A stretch of 64,000 bases of DNA from the NCBI GenBank assembly GCA_002746535.1, contig NVWA01000011.1:14610-78609 (forward strand). The letters are read 5' to 3'. The notes under the pieces were generated by a model. It ran no database searches and had not been told where the DNA came from. It saw only the letters and a program-made list of their open reading frames with translations. Position 1 is the stretch's first letter, and the number at the start of each line of letters is the position of its first letter. This DNA comes from Planctomycetota bacterium. Its GTDB lineage: Bacteria > Planctomycetota > GCA-2746535. A program made the position numbers and the translations under genes. Of this stretch, positions 27,565 through 37,154 are shown one piece after another.

Positions 27565-29916
27565 TTAATCGTCTTCATATAGTTTTAGCTGTTGTGGGTA
27601 AACAATTTTCTTGAAGTCTTTGTTGATTAAATTTAATAGTGAGTCAGCGATAGGTTCGATTTGTTTGTCTAGATAGTGCTGGTAATCAATTTTTTTAGGT
27701 TTAAGTTCAGTTGGCACGGGACCATCAGGAGTTATGACGTAGCGAATGTCTTTTATATTATTATTGTTTAAAAGTTTAGCGGCTTTAATTTGCGGAGGAA
27801 CATTCTTGACATATTCATCTAGTTTTTTCCGAATTCTTTTTTTGTAGACTAACTGATTATCGCAGTTGCCGGCTAGAATTTGTTTTACAAAATCACGAAT
27901 CCAGTTGTCCAACTCTAATTGTTTGAAAAAGCGGTCATATAATTCATTTTGGAATTGTTTTGCAATGGCTGTCCAGTCTGATCTTACTGCTTCTAATCCT
28001 ATAAATTCAATTTCAGTAGAATTGTTTTTATGTAATAACCCGGCATATCTTTTTTTTGCCCCTGAAGTTGTATTCCCGCGGGAATAGGGTAGTACAAATT
28101 GATAATAGCATTTTTCATATTCCATTTCTAAATAAGATTCTAGTTCAAAGTCATCTTTTATTCGATTTTCCCAATAATGATTTATATCAGCAGCAAGATT
28201 TTCACCAGTTGAGTCCTGTAGGTCTGAATCATCATCAATTTTTACGAATAGGGAGTCGGTATCACCATAGATGACTTGATAGCCCTTTTTTTCGATGAAA
28301 CTTCTAGATTCTTTTAAAAGCCATTGACCTGTTTTTGTGATTGCGTTGGGAAGCTGAGGATGATAAAAACGACATCCGAAAGATCCCATGACACCATAGA
28401 AACTATTCATCAATATTTTAATGGCTTGAGATAAATGAGCATTCTTATTATTTTTAGCTTCGCTTCTTTTTTTTAAAAGATATTCAACACATTCAGGCAA
28501 GATATGATGATCCCGAGAAAATACATAATTAGTTGGCAGCAGGACTGGGGCAACATGATTCATGTGTAGCGAGAGAGGGTCTATTTTAAATGTTCTGATA
28601 ATAGAGGGGTATAAGCTTTTGAAATCAAGCACTAAAATATTTTTGTAAAAGCCAGGTAGAGGGTCCATGACGTAACCACCGGCAGCGTGATCTTGGGGAA
28701 CAACATCTTTTAGGCTAGGTGCAACAAACCCATTTCTGTGCAGTCGCGGCAAAAAATAATGGTCAAATGCGGCTGTGGATCGACCTACATTTTCTAATAG
28801 CATTCCTGATATAAAAACTCTATTGATAAAAAGATCAATTAAGTCTGTTTTCGTAAAAATTTCATTAACAAGGATGCAATCCATAAGATTATATTCTGCT
28901 AAGGACGGCTTATTATTTTCAAACTGATCTTCAATCTCGTCAATTTTATCCTGATTGCTATCAATCAGTTTTCCCTTGTTTAATAATTCTTGCGATACGG
29001 TTTCTAAACGGAAGTCATCAAAATTATAAAACGCTCCTCTTAATGATGTTGGGCCATCAAGTACAGCTCTACCAGGAATTTCGATGAACCATTTGCCTTG
29101 GTGATTTTGATCCATTTTTACAGGTAGATGATTTCTTGATAAATCCAGAGGTATTCTAAACTCATTGCATTTTGATTTTAAAAATTGAAAATCAAAACCG
29201 ATCACATGCCAGCCAATGATAATATCGGGATCTTCTTTTTTAAACCAGTGAAAAAACTTTGTAAGCAGTTCTTTTTGAGTGGCGCATGAAACATATTTTT
29301 TTGAACCTTCATTTGGGGTTTCATCCAACATAAAAACAATTTGGGAATCATCGTCCCTACCTTTTATATCACAGGCGATGGAATATAAACGACCTGAAGC
29401 AACACCAGTTTCTATATCGAGAGAAGAAATTTTTAATTTAGGAGAGGAGATACTTTCGCTATCTAATTTTTTTATTATCGGATTATCAAATACTTTCTTG
29501 TGATCTTTTTGATGATACTCACCTGAAATGGTGATGGCGCCATTAATAAAGCGTTCCATTAAAAATCTTCTAACGGGATCAACGTCGACTTCAAAGGACC
29601 TGAAGTTTTCATCTTCTAATATTCTTCTAGCTTGATAGAGGCTTTTTTGAGTGTTAAAGTATAAGCAATCCACAGGTTCTTTTTGAAAGGATTTTAATTG
29701 TACCCTTTTTCGTTTGATGTTTTTAAAAAAGCCTAAGCTAGAAAGATCCGCTTCTTGGGGAATAAAAAAAACAGTTTCATAGTTTGTGATTATGATTTCT
29801 ATAATCTCTTCGTTTTTTGAAATACCGAAAAGAGTTAATTCAAGATGGTTATTGTGATCACGCCAGTGGGAGCTGATCAAGAATACATCTGTGGATAATG
29901 TTTGCTGGTTTTTCAA
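27565..29916 (-). CDS. polB: DNA polymerase II (family B)
   Basis: Family B replicative/repair polymerase with proofreading. 3'-5' exonuclease motifs: ExoI D167-I-E169, ExoII IIGWHVIGFDFQFL with D242, ExoIII Y342-NLMD346. Polymerase motifs: A at DFKSLYPS (D431), B at K500-ILMNSFYG, C at YGDTDS (550-555). All catalytic residues are present. At 783 residues it matches E. coli Pol II in length. It acts in DNA-damage bypass and replication restart in E. coli (family knowledge). The start is TTG at 29916: reading back to the in-frame stop near 29983 shows no ATG. It is flanked on both sides by hairpins and so is monocistronic. Confidence 0.95.
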   Translation of the reverse strand: MKNQQTLSTDVFLISSHWRDHNNHLELTLFGISKNEEIIEIIITNYETVFFIPQEADLSSLGFFKNIKRKRVQLKSFQKEPVDCLYFNTQKSLYQARRILEDENFRSFEVDVDPVRRFLMERFINGAITISGEYHQKDHKKVFDNPIIKKLDSESISSPKLKISSLDIETGVASGRLYSIACDIKGRDDDSQIVFMLDETPNEGSKKYVSCATQKELLTKFFHWFKKEDPDIIIGWHVIGFDFQFLKSKCNEFRIPLDLSRNHLPVKMDQNHQGKWFIEIPGRAVLDGPTSLRGAFYNFDDFRLETVSQELLNKGKLIDSNQDKIDEIEDQFENNKPSLAEYNLMDCILVNEIFTKTDLIDLFINRVFISGMLLENVGRSTAAFDHYFLPRLHRNGFVAPSLKDVVPQDHAAGGYVMDPLPGFYKNILVLDFKSLYPSIIRTFKIDPLSLHMNHVAPVLLPTNYVFSRDHHILPECVEYLLKKRSEAKNNKNAHLSQAIKILMNSFYGVMGSFGCRFYHPQLPNAITKTGQWLLKESRSFIEKKGYQVIYGDTDSLFVKIDDDSDLQDSTGENLAADINHYWENRIKDDFELESYLEMEYEKCYYQFVLPYSRGNTTSGAKKRYAGLLHKNNSTEIEFIGLEAVRSDWTAIAKQFQNELYDRFFKQLELDNWIRDFVKQILAGNCDNQLVYKKRIRKKLDEYVKNVPPQIKAAKLLNNNNIKDIRYVITPDGPVPTELKPKKIDYQHYLDKQIEPIADSLLNLINKDFKKIVYPQQLKLYEDD

Positions 29917-30027
29917 TGCTATATTTTCGAAATGGGGTAATGAAATTATATCAATTATAAGGGAAAAGGTAGTGCGGCTAATTTAGTGTGGTGCGGTAAA
30001 TTATTTCAAATGGCATATCTTTTTAAT

Positions 30028-30062
30028 AAAAGCTCACCTCCTTTAAAAGGAGGGGAGCTTTT
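30028..30062 (-). terminator. terminator-type hairpin downstream of the ceramidase-like gene
   Basis: AAAAGCTCACCTCCTTT pairs with AAAGGAGGGGAGCTTTT with one mismatch, 14 bases after the stop of the minus-strand ceramidase-like gene. On the minus strand the stem ends in GAGCTTTTATT, a short T-run. The core GGAGGGGAG is identical to that of the hairpin at 27415-27447. Confidence 0.65.
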
Positions 30063-30075
30063 GTATGCATCTTAT

Positions 30076-31296
30076 TTAATGTTTACCATCCCATGGTTTT
30101 ATTTCTGGTAAGTTTAATGGGGATTCTGAAACAAGTACTTCAGCTGCTTTTAAAATATCATTGACCAGCACTTCCGCTTGACCAGGTTCTACTGAAGATG
30201 AATTTGGTTCGTAGCCTCCCCAATAGAATTGATTTCTTGCTGATAAATATGAAATTATGTCAGTTGAAAGATGTAGCGAGAAGCTCTTTAAAAATGGTGA
30301 GGAATATTTTATTTGTGCTCCTAAAATTGCGGCTAATTCACCTGGTAATCCGCAAAGCATAATCGGGCCGATTCCTAGAAGTCCATAACATGTAGATACA
30401 TCATCTTGGTTAAGACCTTTTAGTGTGATGTCATTGTAAGCCATTCTCAGTTTTGTATCAGGGCATTTAGTTGCATCATATAATCGTTCGATTAGCACGG
30501 TGCCAATTGTTTTTCCCATTCTTTCAGCTTCATCAAAACCAGATTCTGGTTTTCTTGGATGATGATCACCGGCAGCACCGGTAGTGCTGAGGCAAATGAC
30601 GCCATCAAATGTGCCTTCAACGGTTTTTCGGATTTGTCCTTGATAATCAGCTGTTGCTAAATTGGAAGTGTTTCCAACACAAAGTGGGTGAGCGGTATAA
30701 TTACTAATAATAGCTTTGTATTTATTTGGCGTCCCTTTTTTTCTAAAAGCAATGATCCCAAGTTCTTCATCTACGAATTCTGTAGATTGTCCAACCAGTT
30801 GTTTTGCCAGAGGAATAAAAAAGTGTTCCCTGTTTGGCAGAAAAAACCGTCGATTCATATTTTCTGATACTTGCGCATAGTTATAAAGCAATTCACACTC
30901 TTCTTGATTTGACTTAGCTTCAGCTGCAGCTTCAGCAGAAAACTTTATAACCTTATCTTTGTAATCTTGTTGTTGTTTATCTTCTGGTATATTAGGATCT
31001 AAGTTATCTTTCAGAATCATTGGTCCTGAATGCACATGCGTGCAATGCAATAAAATATGGCTTATTGGAATTAACGTTGTTTCACTAATGGCCTCGCGAA
31101 TTGTGTCTACATAATTCTTCTTCATGCCCACCAGGTCATAGACAATAAAGATAGACTCCTCTTCACCATCATTTAAATAAAGACAGCTGAGACTTAAGTC
31201 ATCGTGTATTCCTTCACAGGGGTAATCAGAACCATAACCGGCTAACTTGTGGCCTAGTTCTGGGTTGATAATTTTTCTTGATGCTCCGCATTGCAT
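30076..31296 (-). CDS. neutral/alkaline ceramidase-like hydrolase
   Basis: It resembles the N-terminal catalytic domain of neutral/alkaline non-lysosomal ceramidases. Supporting features are an N-terminal GASRKIINPELGHKLAGYG, a metal-binding type TH87-V-H89-SGP segment, and a later SNYTAHPLCVG segment containing a further conserved His. At 406 residues it is shorter than true ceramidases (which add an Ig-like C-terminal domain), as is usual for the many Lentisphaerota/Planctomycetota paralogues. There is no signal peptide, so ceramide is doubtful as the real substrate. AGGAAGAC precedes the ATG. It is a single gene with its own terminator. Confidence 0.7.
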   Translation of the reverse strand: MQCGASRKIINPELGHKLAGYGSDYPCEGIHDDLSLSCLYLNDGEEESIFIVYDLVGMKKNYVDTIREAISETTLIPISHILLHCTHVHSGPMILKDNLDPNIPEDKQQQDYKDKVIKFSAEAAAEAKSNQEECELLYNYAQVSENMNRRFFLPNREHFFIPLAKQLVGQSTEFVDEELGIIAFRKKGTPNKYKAIISNYTAHPLCVGNTSNLATADYQGQIRKTVEGTFDGVICLSTTGAAGDHHPRKPESGFDEAERMGKTIGTVLIERLYDATKCPDTKLRMAYNDITLKGLNQDDVSTCYGLLGIGPIMLCGLPGELAAILGAQIKYSSPFLKSFSLHLSTDIISYLSARNQFYWGGYEPNSSSVEPGQAEVLVNDILKAAEVLVSESPLNLPEIKPWDGKH

Positions 31297-31495
31297 AGAC
31301 GGTCTTCCTGTAAAAATATTACTGTTTAAAGAAGTTGAATTTTGACTTAATTAATCAGAAAACAAAAGAAAAAATGATTTGGAGTAAAAAAAGAGATCAC
31401 AAAAAATAATTAAGATTTCCTTGAGGAAACCGTTAAAGAGAAAGATTCGTAATTATAGATTTTCTAATGTTAAACTAATTCATAGAATAATTAGT

Positions 31496-31756
31496 ATGAG
31501 TGACTTAAAAAGTGTAAAATTAATTTATCTAAAAGCAGTTCTATTTCTGGTGATTTTGGTTTCATCGGCTGGATTGATAATTCTTCTGTTGCCAGAATGG
31601 AAAGTTGGGATATTGTTGCTCTTGGTGATATGGTCTTCGGCAAGGCTTTACTACTTTATGTTTTACGTGATAGAAAAATATGTCGATCCGGCCTATAAAT
31701 TTTCTGGGTTTTTTTCATTTTTAAAATATATATTTTCAAGCACCAAGAAGAATTAA
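31496..31756 (+). CDS. small two-helix membrane protein, unknown
   Basis: From the ATG at 31496 it has 86 residues with two hydrophobic segments (AVLFLVILVSSAGLIILLLP and VGILLLLVIWSSARLYYFMF). The frame also opens from a TTG at 31421, adding 25 mostly basic residues, but neither start has a good ribosome binding site. It ends one base before the HAD hydrolase gene, so they are probably co-transcribed. No family is recognised. Confidence 0.55.
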   Translation: MSDLKSVKLIYLKAVLFLVILVSSAGLIILLLPEWKVGILLLLVIWSSARLYYFMFYVIEKYVDPAYKFSGFFSFLKYIFSSTKKN

Positions 31757-31757
31757 T

Positions 31758-32384
31758 ATGACATATAAATTAATCATTTTTGATTTTGATGGAACCTTGG
31801 CTGATACTTACCCTTGGTTTTTGAATGTAATTAATGAAGTCGCTGATCAATACCAGTTTAAAAAAATCGAACAAGAGAATGATGATGCTATAAGGGGCCT
31901 TAGTGCCAGCCAAGTATTGAAACACCTTGGGATTCCTCTCTGGAAGGTTCCTATGATTTCTAAACATATGCAGTCTCTGATGGCAAATGATATTGACAAT
32001 ATTAATGTGTTTGACGGCGTTAATGATATGTTAAGAACGTTTTCTGAGTTAGGTATAGAGCTTGGGGTCGTTAGTAGTAATAATAATCAAAATATTTCAC
32101 GAGTCTTAGGTATGGAAAATATTGCTATGATAAAACATTTTCAATGTGGCGTGTCCTTGTTTGGCAAAGAGTCAAAATTAAAGAAAATTATTCGTAGTAG
32201 CGGTTGTAGCTTAGATGAAGTCATTTTTATAGGCGATGAAGTTCGAGATGTTGAATCTGCGAAAAAAATTAAAATAAATGCTGGTGCTGTTGTGTGGGGT
32301 TATAACAATAGGGATGCATTAGAAGCGAGTTCACCTGATTTTGTTTTTGAGAGCATTGACGACTTGCATCAAAAGTTATTATAA
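31758..32384 (+). CDS. HAD-superfamily phosphatase, phosphoglycolate phosphatase-like
   Basis: Haloacid-dehalogenase phosphatase. Motif I is FD9-FD11-GTLADT (nucleophile and acid/base Asp), motif II Ser lies in VVSSNN near residue 99, and motif IV is IGDEVRDVESAKK near residue 163. A helical cap lies between motifs I and II. The length of 208 is typical. Members dephosphorylate small metabolites such as phosphoglycolate; the exact substrate cannot be read. AAGAAG lies before the ATG. It is cytoplasmic. Confidence 0.85.
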   Translation: MTYKLIIFDFDGTLADTYPWFLNVINEVADQYQFKKIEQENDDAIRGLSASQVLKHLGIPLWKVPMISKHMQSLMANDIDNINVFDGVNDMLRTFSELGIELGVVSSNNNQNISRVLGMENIAMIKHFQCGVSLFGKESKLKKIIRSSGCSLDEVIFIGDEVRDVESAKKIKINAGAVVWGYNNRDALEASSPDFVFESIDDLHQKLL

Positions 32385-32539
32385 GGCATCTTGCTTAGTT
32401 TTAATGTTGAATTCCATAGGCTCTTTCATCTTAATATCAAAAATAAGACTTAAGCTTTCCTTGATAATTGTTTGCTTGAGATGAGTTGGACAATAGTATT
32501 TTATTTTTCTTTTAAATCTTCTTTTAGAAAGTAATTGGA

Positions 32540-33310
32540 ATGAAAGTACTCACATGTAATATAAGAGTTGCCGGAGCTAATGATGGTGAGAATAATTGGG
32601 AGCACCGCAAAGAATTTTGTGCGGAATTAATAAGATCTCAAAAGCCAGACATCATTTGTTTTCAAGAAATGCAATTGAACCAGTTCGAATATTTGTCATT
32701 GGCTTTCCCAGCATTTCAGCATTATGGTATGTGTGATGAGCCGATTGGTCGAGACCCGAGAAACGCAATATTTTACCTTAAAGATAACTATAAAAGTGTT
32801 TCGTCTGGCGGGTACTGGTTGTCCGAGACCCCGCATATACCTGGTACAAAATCATGGAATAGTAACTGTGTTCGTATTGCTAATTGGGTTGTTTTGGAAG
32901 AGCTAGCTAGTGGGAAAGAAATTAGAGTTGTCAATACACATTTAGACCATATCGGTCAAGAGGCCCGTGAAAACCAAGCTAGAATTATTTCTGAAGACGC
33001 ACTGGCGTATCCAGAGGAGTATCCTCAAGTTTTGACAGGGGATATGAACTGTGACACGACCAATAAAACAATCGACAATTTCAAAGTAGGTGGCTGGGTA
33101 GATACCTATGGAGTGGTTCACGGTAATGAGGCGCCTGGGTTTACTTTTCATAAGTTTGAAGGGTCAGATCATCAGCCAGAACTTGATAAAATGGATTGGA
33201 TTTTCACAAAAGGGGACGTAAAAACAATTGACGCCGTTATATTGAAAGATTCGAACGATGGCCGATACCCAAGTGACCATTATTTTGTAAGTGCCGTAAT
33301 CGAATTATAA
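32540..33310 (+). CDS. endonuclease/exonuclease/phosphatase (EEP) family protein
   Basis: The EEP fold is shown by N-terminal MKVLTCNIR, the metal-binding Glu in ICFQEMQ near residue 44, VVNTHLDHIG, TGDMNCD and a C-terminal SDHYFVSAV. The family cleaves phosphodiesters in nucleic acids, phospholipids or sugars. At 256 residues without a signal peptide it looks like a cytoplasmic member of the group often annotated endonuclease. It converges with the cusA-like gene, 9 bases apart, with no clear terminator between them. Confidence 0.82.
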   Translation: MKVLTCNIRVAGANDGENNWEHRKEFCAELIRSQKPDIICFQEMQLNQFEYLSLAFPAFQHYGMCDEPIGRDPRNAIFYLKDNYKSVSSGGYWLSETPHIPGTKSWNSNCVRIANWVVLEELASGKEIRVVNTHLDHIGQEARENQARIISEDALAYPEEYPQVLTGDMNCDTTNKTIDNFKVGGWVDTYGVVHGNEAPGFTFHKFEGSDHQPELDKMDWIFTKGDVKTIDAVILKDSNDGRYPSDHYFVSAVIEL

Positions 33311-33319
33311 GAGTTGATA

Positions 33320-36300
33320 TCAATTATATTTCAAAACCACCTCTTCTTTCCAAGCAAACAAAACGGGCACTATGAAAACGGTTATGATTCCAACTAACAT
33401 CCCTCCGAAGGTTGGAATTGCCATTGGAATCATGATGTCTGCGCCTTTACCGGAGGCTGTTAAAATTGGCAACAAAGCTATAATTGTGGTTGTGATCGTC
33501 ATCATAGCAGGCCGGATTCTTCGTATGGCAGATTTTAATACGGCAGCACGTATCTCTTCAACAGTTTTGGGCGTTTCCTTTTTAATTGTGTCGCTAATAT
33601 AGGTACCCATGATAACACCGTCATCCGTTGCAATTCCGAATAAAGCGAGAAAACCTACCCAAATAGCAATGCTAAGATTATAGGGTCGAATCTGGAAAAG
33701 TTCTCTTAGGTCGATTGTGAAAAAAGTAAAGTTTAGAAACCATTCTTGTTGGTAGAGCCATAACATCATAAAGCCACCACCCCAAGCAACAAAGACTCCT
33801 GAGAAAACTAATAAGCTATTCATAAATGATTTAAATTGTAGATAAAGAATAATTAAGATTAATAATAATGCGATTGGTAGTACTAGCATTAGTCTTTTAT
33901 TTGCTCTCTCTTCATTTTTAAAATTACCGGCGAATTCATACCAAACATTTTTAGGGATAACGAGTTCATTGTTTTCTTTTAATTCTTTGAAAACCTCTTT
34001 TATGTTTTCAACAACGTCAGATTCCGAATATTTTTCTTTTTTATCAAAGGTTAAATAGGCAACTTTAAAGGTGTTTTCGCTTTTGATGGATTGAGGGCCT
34101 TTGACAAATTGAATTGTGGCAACTTGGCTCAAAGGAATTTGGGCGCCGCTAGGAGTAGGAACCAGTATGCGATTAATTTCTTCAATGTTATCACGTTTTT
34201 CTCTTTGATAGCGAACTCTTATGGGATATCGTTCGCGGCCTTCGACAGTATTGGTTACCGAAACACCGCCAATGGCAGCTTTAATAATATCTTGAACATC
34301 AACGAGGCTCAAGCCATAGCGAGCGATTTGTGGACGATTAATTTTAATTTCAATATAAGGTTTACCAACAACCTTGTCAGCTAAAACAGACAATGGCTCT
34401 ACGGTTTTCATTTTAGTTTTTAACAGTTCTTCGAGTCTGTAGCCGAATTTCTCGATTACCTCTAAGCTTGGACCATATATTTTTATTCCCATGGGCGAAC
34501 GCATCCCACTTTGGAGCATAATAATGCGGGTTTCAATGGGTTGTAATTTAGGAGCAGAAGTGGAGCCAGGAATTTTGGTAACGCTGACAATCTCTTTCCA
34601 AATATCATTGGGTGATTTTATATGATCACGCCATTGACGGAAAGGTTTGCCTTTTAAGTCAGGGATTAATTTTCCTGCTTTATCTTGAATAAAATCTTTT
34701 TTAGTATTGTCATATCGATAGGAAATTTTATTGCCACTTTTATCTTGTTTATATTCTGATTTATAATTAATGATGGTCTCAACCATTGAAATGGGTGCTG
34801 GGTCAAGAGATGATTCAACGCGACCAATTTTGCCGACAACAGATTCAATTTCAGGGATATTGGTAATTCCCATATCTTGTTTTCTAAGGGCATCCATAGA
34901 TTCTCCAATGGAGGCATGATGACTGGTGCTTGGCATGTAGAGAAAAGAACCCTCGTCGAGACTTGGTCTAAATTCACGACCAATACTTTGATAGACTTGC
35001 CACCCAATTAATAAAATAAAAATGGGGATCGGTAAAAAGATTAAGCGGTTATGCAGGCAAAAATTTAAAACTGGTTCGTAAAAATGAATAATTAAATAAG
35101 CAAATAATAATAATCCGCCAATAATGGTTAGGGTGAAAAAGAAATTACTAAGCCCTTTTCCTGGGCCAAGGGGTTCCCAGTGATTACTTAGAAAAATTAA
35201 TGTTATAGAAGCAAAAATAATGTTAAAGAGTTTTGATAGTTTGTTTTTTAAAGATTCATCTAAACTTGGTGAGGTCGCATAATATATACTCCAGCTGAAT
35301 ATCAGGATTCCCCAGAAAAAGGAATACATGATGATAATGGAAATGCCTACTAGTGCTCCTAAACCACCAATAATTTTTCGAGCTTTTTCTTTTAGGTTTG
35401 ATTTTCCAAAAAACAAATATGAAATTACGGGAATCAACATTAGTGCCACGATAATGGATGCTATTAATGCAAATGATTTTGTATAAGCCAAGGGCTTAAA
35501 TAATTTTCCTTCGGCACCTTCCAAAGCAAAGACAGGTAAAAATGAAATGATGGTTGTGGCCACGGCTGTTAGAACGGCACTACCAACTTCAACAGTGCCT
35601 TCATAGATAACTTGGAGAAGATGTTTCTCATCGCCTTTGTTTTGATCAATATGCTTTAAGATGTTCTCACAGAGAACAATGCCCATGTCGACCATGGTTC
35701 CAATAGCAATGGCGATCCCTGATAACGCAACAATGTTGGCATCAACTTTAAAAACTTTCATGGCTAAAAAACATAGTAGAATGGCGACGGGTAATAGGCT
35801 AGAAATTAAAATAGAAGACCTTAAATGAAAAACCATGATCAAAACAACGATTATGGTTACGAGTAATTCTTCTATCAGCGCTTTTTCAAGTGTTCCGAGT
35901 GTTTCTGTAATTAGTTTAGAGCGATCATAATAAGGTACAATAGTTAACGTGCTTGTATTTATCCATTTAGGCCAATCTTTCATATCGGTTTGATTTAAAT
36001 GTTTTAACCAAGACTTTTGATTGAGTCGACCTTTATAACGGGACTCAAAATTATTTTCATTCGCATAAGCATCGACTTGCTTTTGTTTTACAATGGCATA
36101 GTCAACAACAACCTTTTTGCCAAGGGAGCCTTGTAGCTTATCAATATTTATTTTAAGATTATTAATTGCTTGCATGGGGTTGTATCCAAAGCGGGCAACA
36201 ACCGTACCACCAACTACTTCGGCGCCACCTTTATCCAATGCGCCCCGACGTATGGCCGGGCCTTCAGAAATAGAAGCAATGTCTTTCAATAGAATAGGTA

Positions 36301-37153
36301 CATTGTTGCTCACTTTGATGACGATCTGTTCTAAGTCTTCTTTGTTTTTAACAAATCCAAGACCTCGAATGAAATATTCAGCTTTGTTGATCTCAAGTGT
36401 TTTAGCGCCAATATCTAGGTTGGACATTTTGACAGCTAAAAGCACTTTACCCAATTTAATATTATGGTTTTGTAATGCACTTGGATTTAAATCTATTTGA
36501 TATTCTTTGGAAAATCCACCAACTGAGGCGACTTCGGCAATTCCTTCTGTAGCGGCCAATGCATAGCGAACATTCCAGTCTTGTATGCTTCTAATTTCTT
36601 GTAGGTCCCACCCTCCAATTGGGCTGCCTTTTGGATCACGACCTTCGAGGGTATATTGGTAGACTTGACCTAAGCCTGTTGCATCGGGTCCTAGTTGTGG
36701 CTTTACACCTTCAGGTAGTGTCCCTTTTGGTAAAGAAGAAAGTTTCTCTAAAACTCTTGAGCGTGACCAATAAAATTCTATTTCATCCTTGAAGATGACG
36801 TAAATAGAAGAAAATCCAAAATAGGAATTTGATCTTACGGTTTTTACACCAGGCAATCCAAGTAACGCTGTTGTTAATGGGTAAGTAATTTGATCTTCGA
36901 TATCCTGTGGAGAACGACCGTTCCATTCTGTAAATATAATCTGTTGGTTTTCACCAATATCAGGAATAGCATCTACCGCAACTTGTGGGCGATCATCTCC
37001 TAAAAATTTCCATTCAAATGGGGCGACATAGATACCTGCAGCGGCGATAAGTAAAAATGAAAGTAAAACCACAAAACGATTTAGTAGGCAAAACTTAATG
37101 ATGCTGCCCATAACGCCATCTTTATATCCTGAGAGAAGATCTTCTTCTTTCAT
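33320..37153 (-). CDS. cusA: heavy-metal efflux RND pump, CusA/CzcA type
   Basis: Inner-membrane proton-driven pump that moves Cu(I)/Ag(I) out through a TolC-type channel with a CusB-type adaptor. Diagnostic features are the N-terminal GDDRPQVAVDAIPDIGENQQ, the proton-relay helix GIAIAIGTMVDMGIVLCEN, and a methionine-containing IMLQSGMRSPMGIKIYGP segment where CusA has its substrate Met. At about 1278 codons it is some 230 longer than E. coli CusA. The extra sequence includes added hydrophobic helices around residues 585-700 (IIGGLGALVGISIIIMYS, LFNIIFASITLIFLS) and a Lys-rich loop near residue 800. I chose the ATG at 37153 with AAGGAGAG four bases upstream, not the ATG at 37201. Confidence 0.93.
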   Translation of the reverse strand: MKEEDLLSGYKDGVMGSIIKFCLLNRFVVLLSFLLIAAAGIYVAPFEWKFLGDDRPQVAVDAIPDIGENQQIIFTEWNGRSPQDIEDQITYPLTTALLGLPGVKTVRSNSYFGFSSIYVIFKDEIEFYWSRSRVLEKLSSLPKGTLPEGVKPQLGPDATGLGQVYQYTLEGRDPKGSPIGGWDLQEIRSIQDWNVRYALAATEGIAEVASVGGFSKEYQIDLNPSALQNHNIKLGKVLLAVKMSNLDIGAKTLEINKAEYFIRGLGFVKNKEDLEQIVIKVSNNVPILLKDIASISEGPAIRRGALDKGGAEVVGGTVVARFGYNPMQAINNLKINIDKLQGSLGKKVVVDYAIVKQKQVDAYANENNFESRYKGRLNQKSWLKHLNQTDMKDWPKWINTSTLTIVPYYDRSKLITETLGTLEKALIEELLVTIIVVLIMVFHLRSSILISSLLPVAILLCFLAMKVFKVDANIVALSGIAIAIGTMVDMGIVLCENILKHIDQNKGDEKHLLQVIYEGTVEVGSAVLTAVATTIISFLPVFALEGAEGKLFKPLAYTKSFALIASIIVALMLIPVISYLFFGKSNLKEKARKIIGGLGALVGISIIIMYSFFWGILIFSWSIYYATSPSLDESLKNKLSKLFNIIFASITLIFLSNHWEPLGPGKGLSNFFFTLTIIGGLLLFAYLIIHFYEPVLNFCLHNRLIFLPIPIFILLIGWQVYQSIGREFRPSLDEGSFLYMPSTSHHASIGESMDALRKQDMGITNIPEIESVVGKIGRVESSLDPAPISMVETIINYKSEYKQDKSGNKISYRYDNTKKDFIQDKAGKLIPDLKGKPFRQWRDHIKSPNDIWKEIVSVTKIPGSTSAPKLQPIETRIIMLQSGMRSPMGIKIYGPSLEVIEKFGYRLEELLKTKMKTVEPLSVLADKVVGKPYIEIKINRPQIARYGLSLVDVQDIIKAAIGGVSVTNTVEGRERYPIRVRYQREKRDNIEEINRILVPTPSGAQIPLSQVATIQFVKGPQSIKSENTFKVAYLTFDKKEKYSESDVVENIKEVFKELKENNELVIPKNVWYEFAGNFKNEERANKRLMLVLPIALLLILIILYLQFKSFMNSLLVFSGVFVAWGGGFMMLWLYQQEWFLNFTFFTIDLRELFQIRPYNLSIAIWVGFLALFGIATDDGVIMGTYISDTIKKETPKTVEEIRAAVLKSAIRRIRPAMMTITTTIIALLPILTASGKGADIMIPMAIPTFGGMLVGIITVFIVPVLFAWKEEVVLKYN

Positions 37154-37154
37154 T

